A stretch of 64,000 bases of DNA. Origin: Pseudomonas versuta. GTDB taxonomy: Bacteria > Pseudomonadota > Gammaproteobacteria > Pseudomonadales > Pseudomonadaceae. The notes below the pieces were generated by a model. It made no database searches. It had not been told where the DNA came from and saw only the letters and a list, made by a program, of their open reading frames with translations. Every line of letters starts with the position of its first letter. Within the stretch, counting starts at the first letter, position 1. Below, piece after piece: positions 8,226 through 15,512 of the stretch. The stretch is from assembly GCF_001294575.1 (NCBI RefSeq), contig NZ_CP012676.1, forward strand, positions 2,294,001-2,358,000. The letters are read 5' to 3'. The position numbers and the translations under genes are program-made.

Positions 8226-10046
8226 ATGTCTGAAATTGAAGCTATTACTGTTCCTCCCAAACGGCCGTGGGCCTATGTCTGGCATTACGTGCGCCTGTAC
8301 CCGCGCTGGTACTGGAGCATCGCGCTGCTGCAAATCGGCGCGGCAATGTGCGCCACCCTCATGCCCTACGCCATCGGCCGCATCACCGGGGCTGCAAGTA
8401 GCGGTTCATGGGATCAGGCCAACCTGCTACAGGCCTGCCTGCCGGCAATGGGGCTGCTGCTGGGGCTGGCCGTGGCACAAATGCTCTGCGCACGCGGCGC
8501 GACGTTTTGCATGATCAAGGTGCGTCCGCAACAGAAAGTACGGATCACCCGCGATCTGTTTGCCTATCTGCAACAACATTCAGCGCGGTATTTCGGCGAG
8601 CACTTTGCGGGCAGCCTGGCGCATCGCATCAGCGAAGGCAGCATCGGCCTGCTGGAAATCACCTGGGCGCTGGTGGTGGAAATGCTGCCAATCCTGGTGG
8701 TGCTGGTTACCAGCCTGGTGTTACTGACCCTGGCATCGCCCTGGCTCGGACTGAGCTTGCTGGTATGGGTAGTGGCTTACTCGCTGCTGGCCTGGCTGCT
8801 GTCGCGCAAAGCCCAGGTGCTGGCCAGTGAACATGCCCAGGCCCGCAGCGTGACCACCGGCAAGATCGTCGACGCGGTGGGCAATCTGAGCAGCATTCGG
8901 CTGTTCGCCCGCCAGGGCTTCGAACTCGACTACCTGACCCGCTACCAGGCCAAAGAGAAGCAGGCTGCACAGCGCTCATTTTTCTATCAGGAAAAGATCC
9001 GTTTCCTGCAGGACAGTCTGTCGATCGTGCTGCGCGTGGGTCTGGTCGCCCTGGCGTTGTACCTGTGGCATATCGGCAAAATTGATGTCGGCCAGTTGGT
9101 CATGGTGGCCACCCTGGGCCTGATGATCGTGGCCCAGTGCAGTTATCTCAGCATGCAGTTCATGCACTTTTTCGAATATATCGGCAACATCGAAAACAGC
9201 ATCAACACCCTGCTGCAACCCCATGAAATGCCCGACCACCCCAGCGCAACACCCGCGCAGATTGACAAAGGCTCGATACACTTTCGCGATATAAACTTCA
9301 GCTATGGTGCAGGCAAACCTGTATTCCAGCAGTTCAACCTGCATATTCGCGCCGGGCAACGGGTCGGTATTGTCGGTTTGTCCGGGTCAGGCAAATCAAC
9401 CTTGCTTAATCTTTTGCTGCGCTCTTATGAGCCGCAAAGTGGCCATGTCGAGGTTGACGGCATTAATATTCAAAATATGACTCAGCAGTCACTGCACAGC
9501 CATATTGGCTTGATCCCTCAAGAGCCCGGTCTTTTCCACCGCTCATTAAAAGAGAACATTGGTTACGGCGATATAAATGCCAATGAAGCGCAAATCATTC
9601 TGGCGGCCCGACGCGCCCATGCCCACGACTTCATTGTGCAAATGCCCGATGGTTATAACGCTCTGATCGGGGAGCGCGGGGTCAAGCTTTCCGGCGGCCA
9701 GCGCCAGCGCATCGCCATTGCCCGCGCCTTGCTCAAGGATGCACCGATTCTGGTACTGGACGAAGCCACCGCCAGTCTCGATTCAGAGACCGAAAGCCTG
9801 ATCCAGAGCAGCCTGGACGACATCATGGCGGATAAAACAGTACTGGTCGTGGCCCATCGGCTTTCCACTCTCGCCCATCTGGACAGAATCGTAGTGCTGG
9901 ATAAAGGCCAGATTGTTGAGGACGGCAGCCACCTGCAATTGCTGCAGCGCCAAGGGCTGTATTACAGGCTTTGGCAGCGCCAGTCGAACGGCCTGCTCAG
10001 TGAGGCCGACCGGCTGGAAACCGTCCCGGTCAAACAAGGTGCCTGA
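8226..10046 (+). CDS. ABC exporter, fused membrane and ATPase domains
   Basis: A 606-residue type IV half-transporter that would work as a homodimer to export a substrate from the cytoplasm. The N-terminal two-thirds has about six transmembrane helices. The ATPase shows Walker A GLSGSGKST near residue 381, LSGGQ near 487, Walker B ILVLDEAT near 510 and the H-loop VVAHRLS. There is no N-terminal C39 peptidase domain, so it would not cleave double-glycine leaders itself. Size and layout resemble McjD-type peptide exporters and lipid or drug exporters alike. ATG at 8226 with AAAGGT upstream is favoured over the open upstream frame. It sits directly before a TonB motor and peptide uptake genes, which makes a peptide or peptide-like cargo attractive but unproven. 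Confidence 0.88.
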   Translation: MSEIEAITVPPKRPWAYVWHYVRLYPRWYWSIALLQIGAAMCATLMPYAIGRITGAASSGSWDQANLLQACLPAMGLLLGLAVAQMLCARGATFCMIKVRPQQKVRITRDLFAYLQQHSARYFGEHFAGSLAHRISEGSIGLLEITWALVVEMLPILVVLVTSLVLLTLASPWLGLSLLVWVVAYSLLAWLLSRKAQVLASEHAQARSVTTGKIVDAVGNLSSIRLFARQGFELDYLTRYQAKEKQAAQRSFFYQEKIRFLQDSLSIVLRVGLVALALYLWHIGKIDVGQLVMVATLGLMIVAQCSYLSMQFMHFFEYIGNIENSINTLLQPHEMPDHPSATPAQIDKGSIHFRDINFSYGAGKPVFQQFNLHIRAGQRVGIVGLSGSGKSTLLNLLLRSYEPQSGHVEVDGINIQNMTQQSLHSHIGLIPQEPGLFHRSLKENIGYGDINANEAQIILAARRAHAHDFIVQMPDGYNALIGERGVKLSGGQRQRIAIARALLKDAPILVLDEATASLDSETESLIQSSLDDIMADKTVLVVAHRLSTLAHLDRIVVLDKGQIVEDGSHLQLLQRQGLYYRLWQRQSNGLLSEADRLETVPVKQGA

Positions 10047-10088
10047 TTAACCGCACTGCACTAATAATGAACAACTGACTGCTGTAGT

Positions 10089-10122
10089 GGTGCACTGTTT
10101 CATGACACTTGCTTAGTGCACC
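10089..10122 (+). promoter_or_regulatory. GGTGCACT...AGTGCACC inverted repeat, candidate enhancer
   Basis: GGTGCACT (10089-10096) and AGTGCACC (10115-10122) are exact reverse complements 18 nt apart. A further TGCACT occurs at 10057-10062. The centre is about 205 bp upstream of the predicted start of the sigma-54 promoter at 10286, a normal enhancer distance. Half-sites resemble NtrC sites (TGCACY-N5-RGTGCA) but the spacing is wrong for a single NtrC dimer. Confidence 0.4.
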
Positions 10123-10285
10123 GCCCGATTGTCCAACAATAAAAACAGAGCGCATTCTTATCATGCACTTTCAAAGGGTATTAACCGGCGCTTCTAAAGC
10201 CTTCAACTTTGTTGCGCCTTATATTTAATGAACCTTGTTTTAACCTGACGAAATAATCGCAACTAAGCACTGAAAAAAAAGATCA

Positions 10286-10301
10286 TTGGCACAACCGTTG
10301 C
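10286..10301 (+). promoter_or_regulatory. Sigma-54 promoter upstream of tonB operon
   Basis: TTGGCACAACCGTTGC followed by T is a full match to the -24/-12 consensus (TTGGCAC-N5-TTGCW) with GG-N10-GC spacing. Transcription would start near 10312, leaving a leader of about 190 nt before tonB that contains the octapeptide frame and a stem-loop. It lies in a 456-bp non-coding gap. The activator is not encoded nearby. Confidence 0.75.
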
Positions 10302-10360
10302 TTTACAAATCTTAACTAAATATTACAAAAACCCTGATCACCGTACCCTGAGGAGCTCCC

Positions 10361-10387
10361 ATGCAAATTGCACCCCTGAGTCCTTAA
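10361..10387 (+). CDS. Octapeptide mini-gene MQIAPLSP with strong ribosome site
   Basis: GAGGAG (10350-10355) stands five bases before an ATG that opens an 8-codon frame, MQIAPLSP, ending in TAA. It is about 50 nt downstream of the predicted sigma-54 start and is followed seven bases later by a 9-bp stem-loop. The arrangement recalls the mccA heptapeptide gene of microcin C operons, but no MccB-type adenylating enzyme is present in this window and the last residue is Pro, not Asn. A translated leader controlling tonB expression is the simpler alternative. The strong Shine-Dalgarno is the main reason to list it. Confidence 0.35.
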   Translation: MQIAPLSP

Positions 10388-10394
10388 TACCCGT

Positions 10395-10416
10395 GATAAG
10401 TGAAGTCTCACTTATC
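10395..10416 (+). promoter_or_regulatory. Stem-loop after octapeptide frame
   Basis: GATAAGTGA-AGTC-TCACTTATC is a perfect 9-bp inverted repeat with a four-base loop. It is followed by CCCCC and not by a U-tract, so it is not a standard terminator. It could be an operator, an RNA-stabilising hairpin or part of leader control. A second inverted pair, AAGGGC...GCCCTT, lies at about 10455-10481 before tonB. Confidence 0.55.
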
Positions 10417-10502
10417 CCCCGCTAAAGAATGAACAATTTCTCGTCCCTGCATGCAAGGGCGAACGGAGCCTTATTGCCCTTCATTTAATCGAGGGACTGT
10501 TA

Positions 10503-11318
10503 ATGAGTGACGAGGTAAAGAATAAAGCGCCCTACGTCCCGCGGCTCGACGCGGAACAGGTACAGCGCTGGACTCATATTCCCCATGTGCCCAACACCTC
10601 TCGCCCGGGGGGCATAAGCACACCGCGCATCCTGTTGCTGATCGGGGTGGTGCTGGTGCTTCACGCCGGTGCCTGGTGGCTCTTTCATCAGCCCCGGGCA
10701 GAGCCGGTGATTACACCGCCGGAGATTCCGGAAATGACCGTCGAGCTCACCAGCCCGACCCCACCGGCACCGCCTGTGGAAGAGCCTCCGCCTCCGCCAC
10801 CGCCGCCGGAGCCCGAAGTGCCGGTGGAGGATGAGGACGCGATCAAGGAGCCGCCAAAACCGGTGGAGAAACCTAAACCCGTCGAAAAACCGAAACCGGT
10901 GATCAAGCCCAAACCCGTGCAAAAACCGCAGCCGGTCAAACCTGCGCCACCGGCACCGGCCGCTCCTGCTGCCCCGGCCACGCCTGCCCCCTCGGCGCCA
11001 GCAGCGCCCGCTGCAGCACCCGGTCCGGTCAAGGAATCAGCCGCGGTTTCAGGGCTGGCCAGCCTGGGCAACCCACCCCCGGAATACCCCTCCCTGGCGC
11101 TGCGCCGCAGTTGGGAAGGTTCGGTGGTATTGCGCATCAAGGTTCTGCCCAACGGCCGGGCCGGACTGGTGGAGGTCACCAAATCCAGCGGTAAACAAGC
11201 CCTGGACGATGCCGCTGTAGAAGCTGTGCGCAACTGGAAATTCATCCCGGCCAAGCGCGGGGATACCCCTATAGAGGGGTTCGCCACACAAACCATCGCT
11301 TTTAAATTGCCGGCATGA
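10503..11318 (+). CDS. tonB: TonB energy-transducing protein
   Basis: A 271-residue TonB that carries proton-motive energy from ExbBD to outer-membrane receptors. It has a cytoplasmic N-terminus of about 40 residues, one transmembrane anchor near residues 41-60 (ILLLIGVVLVLHAGAWW), a long Pro-rich spacer with PPPPPPPPEPE and repeated KPVEKPKPV units, an Ala-Pro linker, and a C-terminal TonB fold (PPEYPSLALRRSWEGSVVLRIKV...NWKFIPAK). GAGGGA precedes the ATG. exbB and exbD follow immediately, then a receptor, so this motor is probably dedicated to that receptor. The leader region suggests sigma-54 control. Confidence 0.93.
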   Translation: MSDEVKNKAPYVPRLDAEQVQRWTHIPHVPNTSRPGGISTPRILLLIGVVLVLHAGAWWLFHQPRAEPVITPPEIPEMTVELTSPTPPAPPVEEPPPPPPPPEPEVPVEDEDAIKEPPKPVEKPKPVEKPKPVIKPKPVQKPQPVKPAPPAPAAPAAPATPAPSAPAAPAAAPGPVKESAAVSGLASLGNPPPEYPSLALRRSWEGSVVLRIKVLPNGRAGLVEVTKSSGKQALDDAAVEAVRNWKFIPAKRGDTPIEGFATQTIAFKLPA

Positions 11319-11371
11319 CCCAGTCGGGTGCCGACGCTTTGTTTCATTTAGCCGCAGTGCGAGGTGTTGCC

Positions 11372-12076
11372 ATGAACGAGTCTGTTTCTTCAATGATTGT
11401 CCCGGGGGTGCTTTGGGCACTGGTGTTGTTTTCGGTGGTGAGCTGGGCCTTGCTGCTCATCAAGTCATCGCAATACCTGCGTCAAAAATCCCAGAACAAC
11501 CAGTTCAGCAAAGCCTTCTGGGCCGCGCCTGATTTACTGACCGCCGCCGAACACGCCAGCCAGTACCCCGGCTCCCTGGCGCGCATCGCCAACAGTGGTT
11601 TTGAAGCCATGATTGTCGATGACACGCCACGTACCACGCAGCAACTGGCCAATACCATCAACCGTTCTGACCGGCTGGAGCGCAACCTGCGCCAGCAGAT
11701 CCAGAAAGAGCGACGCGCGCTGGAAAACGGCCAGGCGATTCTCGCCAGTATCGGCAGCACCGCGCCCTTTATCGGCCTGTTCGGTACGGTGTGGGGCATC
11801 ATGGAAGCCCTGCAAAGCATCGGCGCCAGTGGTTCAGCCAGCCTGGAAACAGTGGCCGGGCCTATCGGTCACGCCTTGATCGCCACGGGTGTCGGGATCG
11901 CGGTCGCAGTGCCTGCCGTGCTGATTTACAACTTCTTCCTGCGCCGTCTGAAAATGGCCTCGGCCAACATGGACGACTTCGCCCACGACTTCGACGCCCT
12001 CGCCCAGCGCAGCGCGTTCGCCATCGACCGTCAGGCCATCTCGACTAAACGCACCGCCGTGCGGGAGGCCAGCTAA
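11372..12076 (+). CDS. exbB: ExbB/TolQ/MotA-family proton channel subunit
   Basis: A 234-residue inner-membrane protein that forms the pentameric stator channel with ExbD. Helix 1 lies near residues 10-32 (VPGVLWALVLFSVVSWALLL). Helices 2 and 3 near 120-185 carry the conserved TAPFIGLFGTVWGIMEAL and GPIGHALIATGVGIAVAVPAVL segments. I chose ATG at 11372, with GAGGTG six bases upstream, because the extra N-terminal residues of the longer open frame are polar and unlike the family. The stop codon overlaps the exbD start by one base, so the pair is translationally coupled. Confidence 0.93.
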   Translation: MNESVSSMIVPGVLWALVLFSVVSWALLLIKSSQYLRQKSQNNQFSKAFWAAPDLLTAAEHASQYPGSLARIANSGFEAMIVDDTPRTTQQLANTINRSDRLERNLRQQIQKERRALENGQAILASIGSTAPFIGLFGTVWGIMEALQSIGASGSASLETVAGPIGHALIATGVGIAVAVPAVLIYNFFLRRLKMASANMDDFAHDFDALAQRSAFAIDRQAISTKRTAVREAS

Positions 12077-12477
12077 TGTCTTTTTCAACTCAGGACAGCG
12101 ACGAGGTACTCAGCGAAATGAACGTCACACCGCTGGTGGACGTGATGCTGGTGCTGCTGGTGGTGTTCATCGTCACCACGCCGATGATGACCAACGCGAT
12201 CAAGATCAACTTGCCCAAGACCGACGCTGTGGCCACGGTGCAGAAAAAAGACCCGGTGGTGGTCAGCGTCGACCAGGACGGCAAGTTCTACCTGGCGAAA
12301 ACCGAAGTGGCCCCCGAACTGCTGGAAAAAAGCCTGCTGGACGTCAAGGCCCAGGACCCGGAGGTGCGGGTCCAGTTGCAGGCCGATTCGGGGGTCAATT
12401 ACGGCCAGGTGGCCAAAGCCATGGCCTCGATCGAGCGCTCGGGCATTACCAAAATCTCGGTGATGACCGCCAAATAA
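12076..12477 (+). CDS. exbD: ExbD/TolR-family proton channel subunit
   Basis: A 133-residue single-span protein. The helix near residues 17-38 (VTPLVDVMLVLLVVFIVTTPMM) contains the essential proton-carrying Asp (VDVMLVLL, residue 22). The rest is a periplasmic domain ending ISVMTAK. It works with ExbB and the adjacent TonB. It overlaps exbB by one base and is followed by a strong palindrome, so the tonB-exbB-exbD unit may be partly separated from the receptor gene 223 bp further on. Confidence 0.93.
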   Translation: MSFSTQDSDEVLSEMNVTPLVDVMLVLLVVFIVTTPMMTNAIKINLPKTDAVATVQKKDPVVVSVDQDGKFYLAKTEVAPELLEKSLLDVKAQDPEVRVQLQADSGVNYGQVAKAMASIERSGITKISVMTAK

Positions 12478-12492
12478 AGCCTCGATGGACTC

Positions 12493-12522
12493 GCCCTTGT
12501 GGGAGCCAGCTCCCACAAGGGC
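12493..12522. repeat. Palindrome after exbD (GTGGGAGC type)
   Basis: Fourteen-base arms GCCCTTGTGGGAGC and their complement flank CA. The TGTGGGAGC core is a common Pseudomonas intergenic repeat. There is no U-tract, so termination is possible but not assured. The remaining stretch to 12700 holds only a 35-codon open frame at 12544 without a convincing ribosome site. Confidence 0.65.
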
Positions 12523-12700
12523 TAGCAACACCTGAGTAATCCCATGCAACACCAAAACGCCGCGCGCGAACGCTGTTTGTCCGTGCAGGGGAGCGGCTTG
12601 CTTGAAGAAAGTGATTTACCACGGGTCGACACAACCCATCTGGAGTCATGAGGGCTCATAAGGCCATTCCAATAAACGTCTAAAAAAGTCGGAAATAACC

Positions 12701-15427
12701 ATGCAGATGAAGAGTTCAGGTTTTACCCTCAAGCCGCTCGTTGCCAGCTTGCAACGACACCGTTTTGTGCCGCTGTATCTGGTAGCGCTGGGGATGAGCG
12801 CCGGTCAGGTGCATGCTGCGCAGGCCACACCTGCGGACGATGCATCCGCTACGGTGAGCAGCGCAACGGTGAGCACTGACGCCGCCGCTGCACCCGCCAC
12901 CACCCAGTTGCAGCGCGTGGAGGTGACCGGTTCGGCGATTCGCCGGGTCGATGCCGAAACCGCGGTACCCATCACCATTTTGCGCGCCGAGCAGTTGCGC
13001 AACGAAGGCGTGACCACGACCGCCGAGTTGATGCAGCGGGTGACCGGCAACCAGTCGATACAAAACTCCGCCGGTTCGGTGGGGTCCGCTACCGGCGGGG
13101 CCAGCTTTGCCGACATGCGCGGCATCGGCGCCAACAAGACCCTGGTACTGCTCAACGGCCGTCGCCTGGGCAACAACGCCATCGACGGCTCGGCTGTGGA
13201 CCTGAACACCATTCCATTCGCCGCCATTGACCGGGTTGAAGTGTTGCGCGACGGCGCATCGGCGCTGTACGGCACGGATGCGATTGGCGGGGTGATCAAC
13301 TTCATCACCAAAAAATCCCTCACCGACGGCACCCTTTCGCTGGGGGGCGAAGGGGCCGATGCCAGCGGTGGCGGCAGCAGTCATGACCTGAGCGCCAGCT
13401 GGGGCTATGGCGATCTGGATAAAGACCGCTTCAACGTGCTGGGTGTGGTCGGTTACAACAAGCAGGACAGCCTCAGGGCCAAGGATCGTACCTTCGCCAC
13501 CACTTACGCCCCGGACCGCGGCCTGGACCAGACGTCGGGCATTTCCTTCCCGGCCAACTACAGCCAGGGCGGGGTCAGCACCAACCCGCTGTCGTCCACA
13601 AACTGCAACGGGACCAATCTGGTTGCGCGCCAGGGTGTATGCCGCTACAACACCCGCAATTACATCGACTTGCTGCCCGACACCGAAAAAACCTCATTTT
13701 TCGGCAAGGCCACCGGCAAGATCACCGACGACGACAACGCCAACCTCGAGTACTTTTTTGCCCGCAACAACAACGCCACGCACATTGCACCGGCACCCTT
13801 GCAAGGCGTGACCATGGACCCGACGTCGCCGTATTTCCCCGGCAACGGCATCACCCCGGCCTCCACCAGCGCTTCTTTCGACCCGACCCAGCCCATCGAT
13901 CTGAACTGGCGTGAAACCGCAGCCGGCGGACGCGCCTCCAAGGATCAGAACACCAGCCAGCGTCTGGTGCTGAGCTTTGACGGCGTGGCCAAAGGTTGGG
14001 ACTACAACGTTGGCGCCTCGTACAACCAGAACAAGGTGATTTCCAGCCTGACGGGCGGGTATGTCAGCGACGCGGCCATGCTCGACGGCATTGCTGACGG
14101 CATCATCAACCCGTTTGGCCCGCAAACCGCAGCCGGCCAGGCGTTGATTGACAGCCACCAGTACCACGGCCAGTACTCCTCCTCCGTGGGCCGGGTGACC
14201 GGACTCGATGGCCGCATGAGCCGTGAAGTCGGTGACTGGTTTGGTGCAGGCCCTTCCGGGCTGGCGATTGGTGGCGAGTTCCGTCAGGAAAAATTCCATC
14301 AGAGCTATGAGCAATACGCGGCGGATATATCCAGCCTCGGAGTGGACCCGGACGGCAGCGTCGAGGGTGACCGTACCGTCAAGGCGGTCTACACCGAATT
14401 GAACGTACCGGTACTCGACAGCCTCGAACTGTCGGCCGCCGTGCGCCACGATAAATACAGCGACTTCGGCAGCACCACCAACCCGAAATACTCGTTCCGC
14501 TACCAGCCGCTCAAAGAGCTGGTGGTGCGTGGCGCCTACAGCGAAGGCTTCCGCGCCCCGTCGCTGTATGAACTGTACAACCCGCAATACACCACCTACA
14601 CCCAGGGCTACTACAACGATCCGACGCTGTGCACCGGCGGCGTGGTGCAACCGGGCGGCAATGCCGGTCGCGACTGCGGCCAGCAGTTCCATAACCGCAC
14701 CGGCGGCAACACCAAGCTGTCCCCGGAAACTGCGCGCAACGTGACCATTGGTTTTGTCTATCAGCCAGTGCGCAACCTGTCCATGGGGCTGGATTTCTGG
14801 TGGATCCACATCGCCAACCAGATCGCCGAGTTCCCCGAGTCCACCGTATTCGACGATCCGTCCCTGTATGCAGACCGCTATGTGCGCAACGCCGACGGTT
14901 CTCTGGACTACGTGCAGACCGGCCTGGCCAACCTGGGTGCGGTTAAAACCAGTGGTGTCGACGTGTCCCTGGACTACAAGTTCCCGAACACGCCCTACGG
15001 CCAGTTCGGCTTGGGCCTGCAAGGCACCTATGTATCGCGCTATGACTTCCAGACCACCATTGGCGGCTCTTACACCGATAACGTCGGTGCCTATGAAGGC
15101 AGCGGCATGATCGCGCGCTGGAAGCACGTGCTGAGCGGTACCTGGAACCTGGGCGCGTACCGGGCCTCGCTGGTTAACCGCTTCACCAGCGGCTATGACG
15201 ACTACGACACAGAAACCCACTCCCGGGTTGCGTCATACACCCTGTGGGATATCTCCGGCGGCTACACTTTCAACAAGACCCTGGACCTGGATGCGGGGAT
15301 AAAAAACATGTTTGACCGCAACCCGCCGTTCTCCAATCAGGCTTACAACTTCCAGAGCGGATACGACCCGCGTTACGCCGATCCAATGGGCCGCACCTTC
15401 TTTGCCCGTGCCACTTACCACTTCTAG
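12701..15427 (+). CDS. TonB-dependent outer-membrane receptor (large plug-barrel type)
   Basis: A 908-residue receptor that imports a substrate across the outer membrane. There is a signal peptide of about 40 residues ending near QVHAAQA, then a plug domain with RVEVTGSAIRR, TLVLLNGRRLGNNAID, RVEVLRDGASALYGTDAIGGVINFITKK, and a long beta-barrel ending in aromatic FFARATYHF. The plug style is that of receptors from Xanthomonas, Caulobacter and related groups, often tied to peptides or complex carbon sources, and not the siderophore type. No Fur box is seen upstream. Genes for a periplasmic peptide-binding protein and permeases follow at once, which argues for peptide-like cargo. Confidence 0.9.
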   Translation: MQMKSSGFTLKPLVASLQRHRFVPLYLVALGMSAGQVHAAQATPADDASATVSSATVSTDAAAAPATTQLQRVEVTGSAIRRVDAETAVPITILRAEQLRNEGVTTTAELMQRVTGNQSIQNSAGSVGSATGGASFADMRGIGANKTLVLLNGRRLGNNAIDGSAVDLNTIPFAAIDRVEVLRDGASALYGTDAIGGVINFITKKSLTDGTLSLGGEGADASGGGSSHDLSASWGYGDLDKDRFNVLGVVGYNKQDSLRAKDRTFATTYAPDRGLDQTSGISFPANYSQGGVSTNPLSSTNCNGTNLVARQGVCRYNTRNYIDLLPDTEKTSFFGKATGKITDDDNANLEYFFARNNNATHIAPAPLQGVTMDPTSPYFPGNGITPASTSASFDPTQPIDLNWRETAAGGRASKDQNTSQRLVLSFDGVAKGWDYNVGASYNQNKVISSLTGGYVSDAAMLDGIADGIINPFGPQTAAGQALIDSHQYHGQYSSSVGRVTGLDGRMSREVGDWFGAGPSGLAIGGEFRQEKFHQSYEQYAADISSLGVDPDGSVEGDRTVKAVYTELNVPVLDSLELSAAVRHDKYSDFGSTTNPKYSFRYQPLKELVVRGAYSEGFRAPSLYELYNPQYTTYTQGYYNDPTLCTGGVVQPGGNAGRDCGQQFHNRTGGNTKLSPETARNVTIGFVYQPVRNLSMGLDFWWIHIANQIAEFPESTVFDDPSLYADRYVRNADGSLDYVQTGLANLGAVKTSGVDVSLDYKFPNTPYGQFGLGLQGTYVSRYDFQTTIGGSYTDNVGAYEGSGMIARWKHVLSGTWNLGAYRASLVNRFTSGYDDYDTETHSRVASYTLWDISGGYTFNKTLDLDAGIKNMFDRNPPFSNQAYNFQSGYDPRYADPMGRTFFARATYHF

Positions 15428-15440
15428 ATAACACTGCCGC

Positions 15441-15466
15441 CTGCAGGAGCGAGCTTGCTCCTGCAG
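15441..15466. repeat. Short REP-like palindrome after receptor gene
   Basis: CTGCAGGAGC, loop GAGCTT, then GCTCCTGCAG forms a perfect 10-bp hairpin between the receptor stop and the binding-protein start. It could partly terminate or stabilise the receptor message. Confidence 0.7.
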
Positions 15467-15512
15467 GACGGTGATCGACGATGGTTCAAACGCGGTCCAA
15501 GGAAATCCCATC

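Noticed and set aside
10361..10387. True microcin C locus
   Set aside because: No MccB-type adenylating enzyme, no Asn at the peptide end and no self-immunity gene in the window; only the mini-gene layout and a YejABEF-type importer are shared.
10429..10488. 19-codon frame (starting MNNFSSLHAR) just before tonB
   Set aside because: AAAGA directly abuts the ATG, so there is no usable ribosome site; less convincing than the octapeptide frame upstream.
12544..12651. 35-codon frame between exbD and the receptor gene
   Set aside because: No convincing Shine-Dalgarno, no hydrophobic or repeated pattern, and no inverted repeat after it.
13694..15220. Open frame of about 508 codons opposite the TonB-dependent receptor
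   Set aside because: Antisense shadow of a conserved receptor gene with no recognisable protein pattern or ribosome site.
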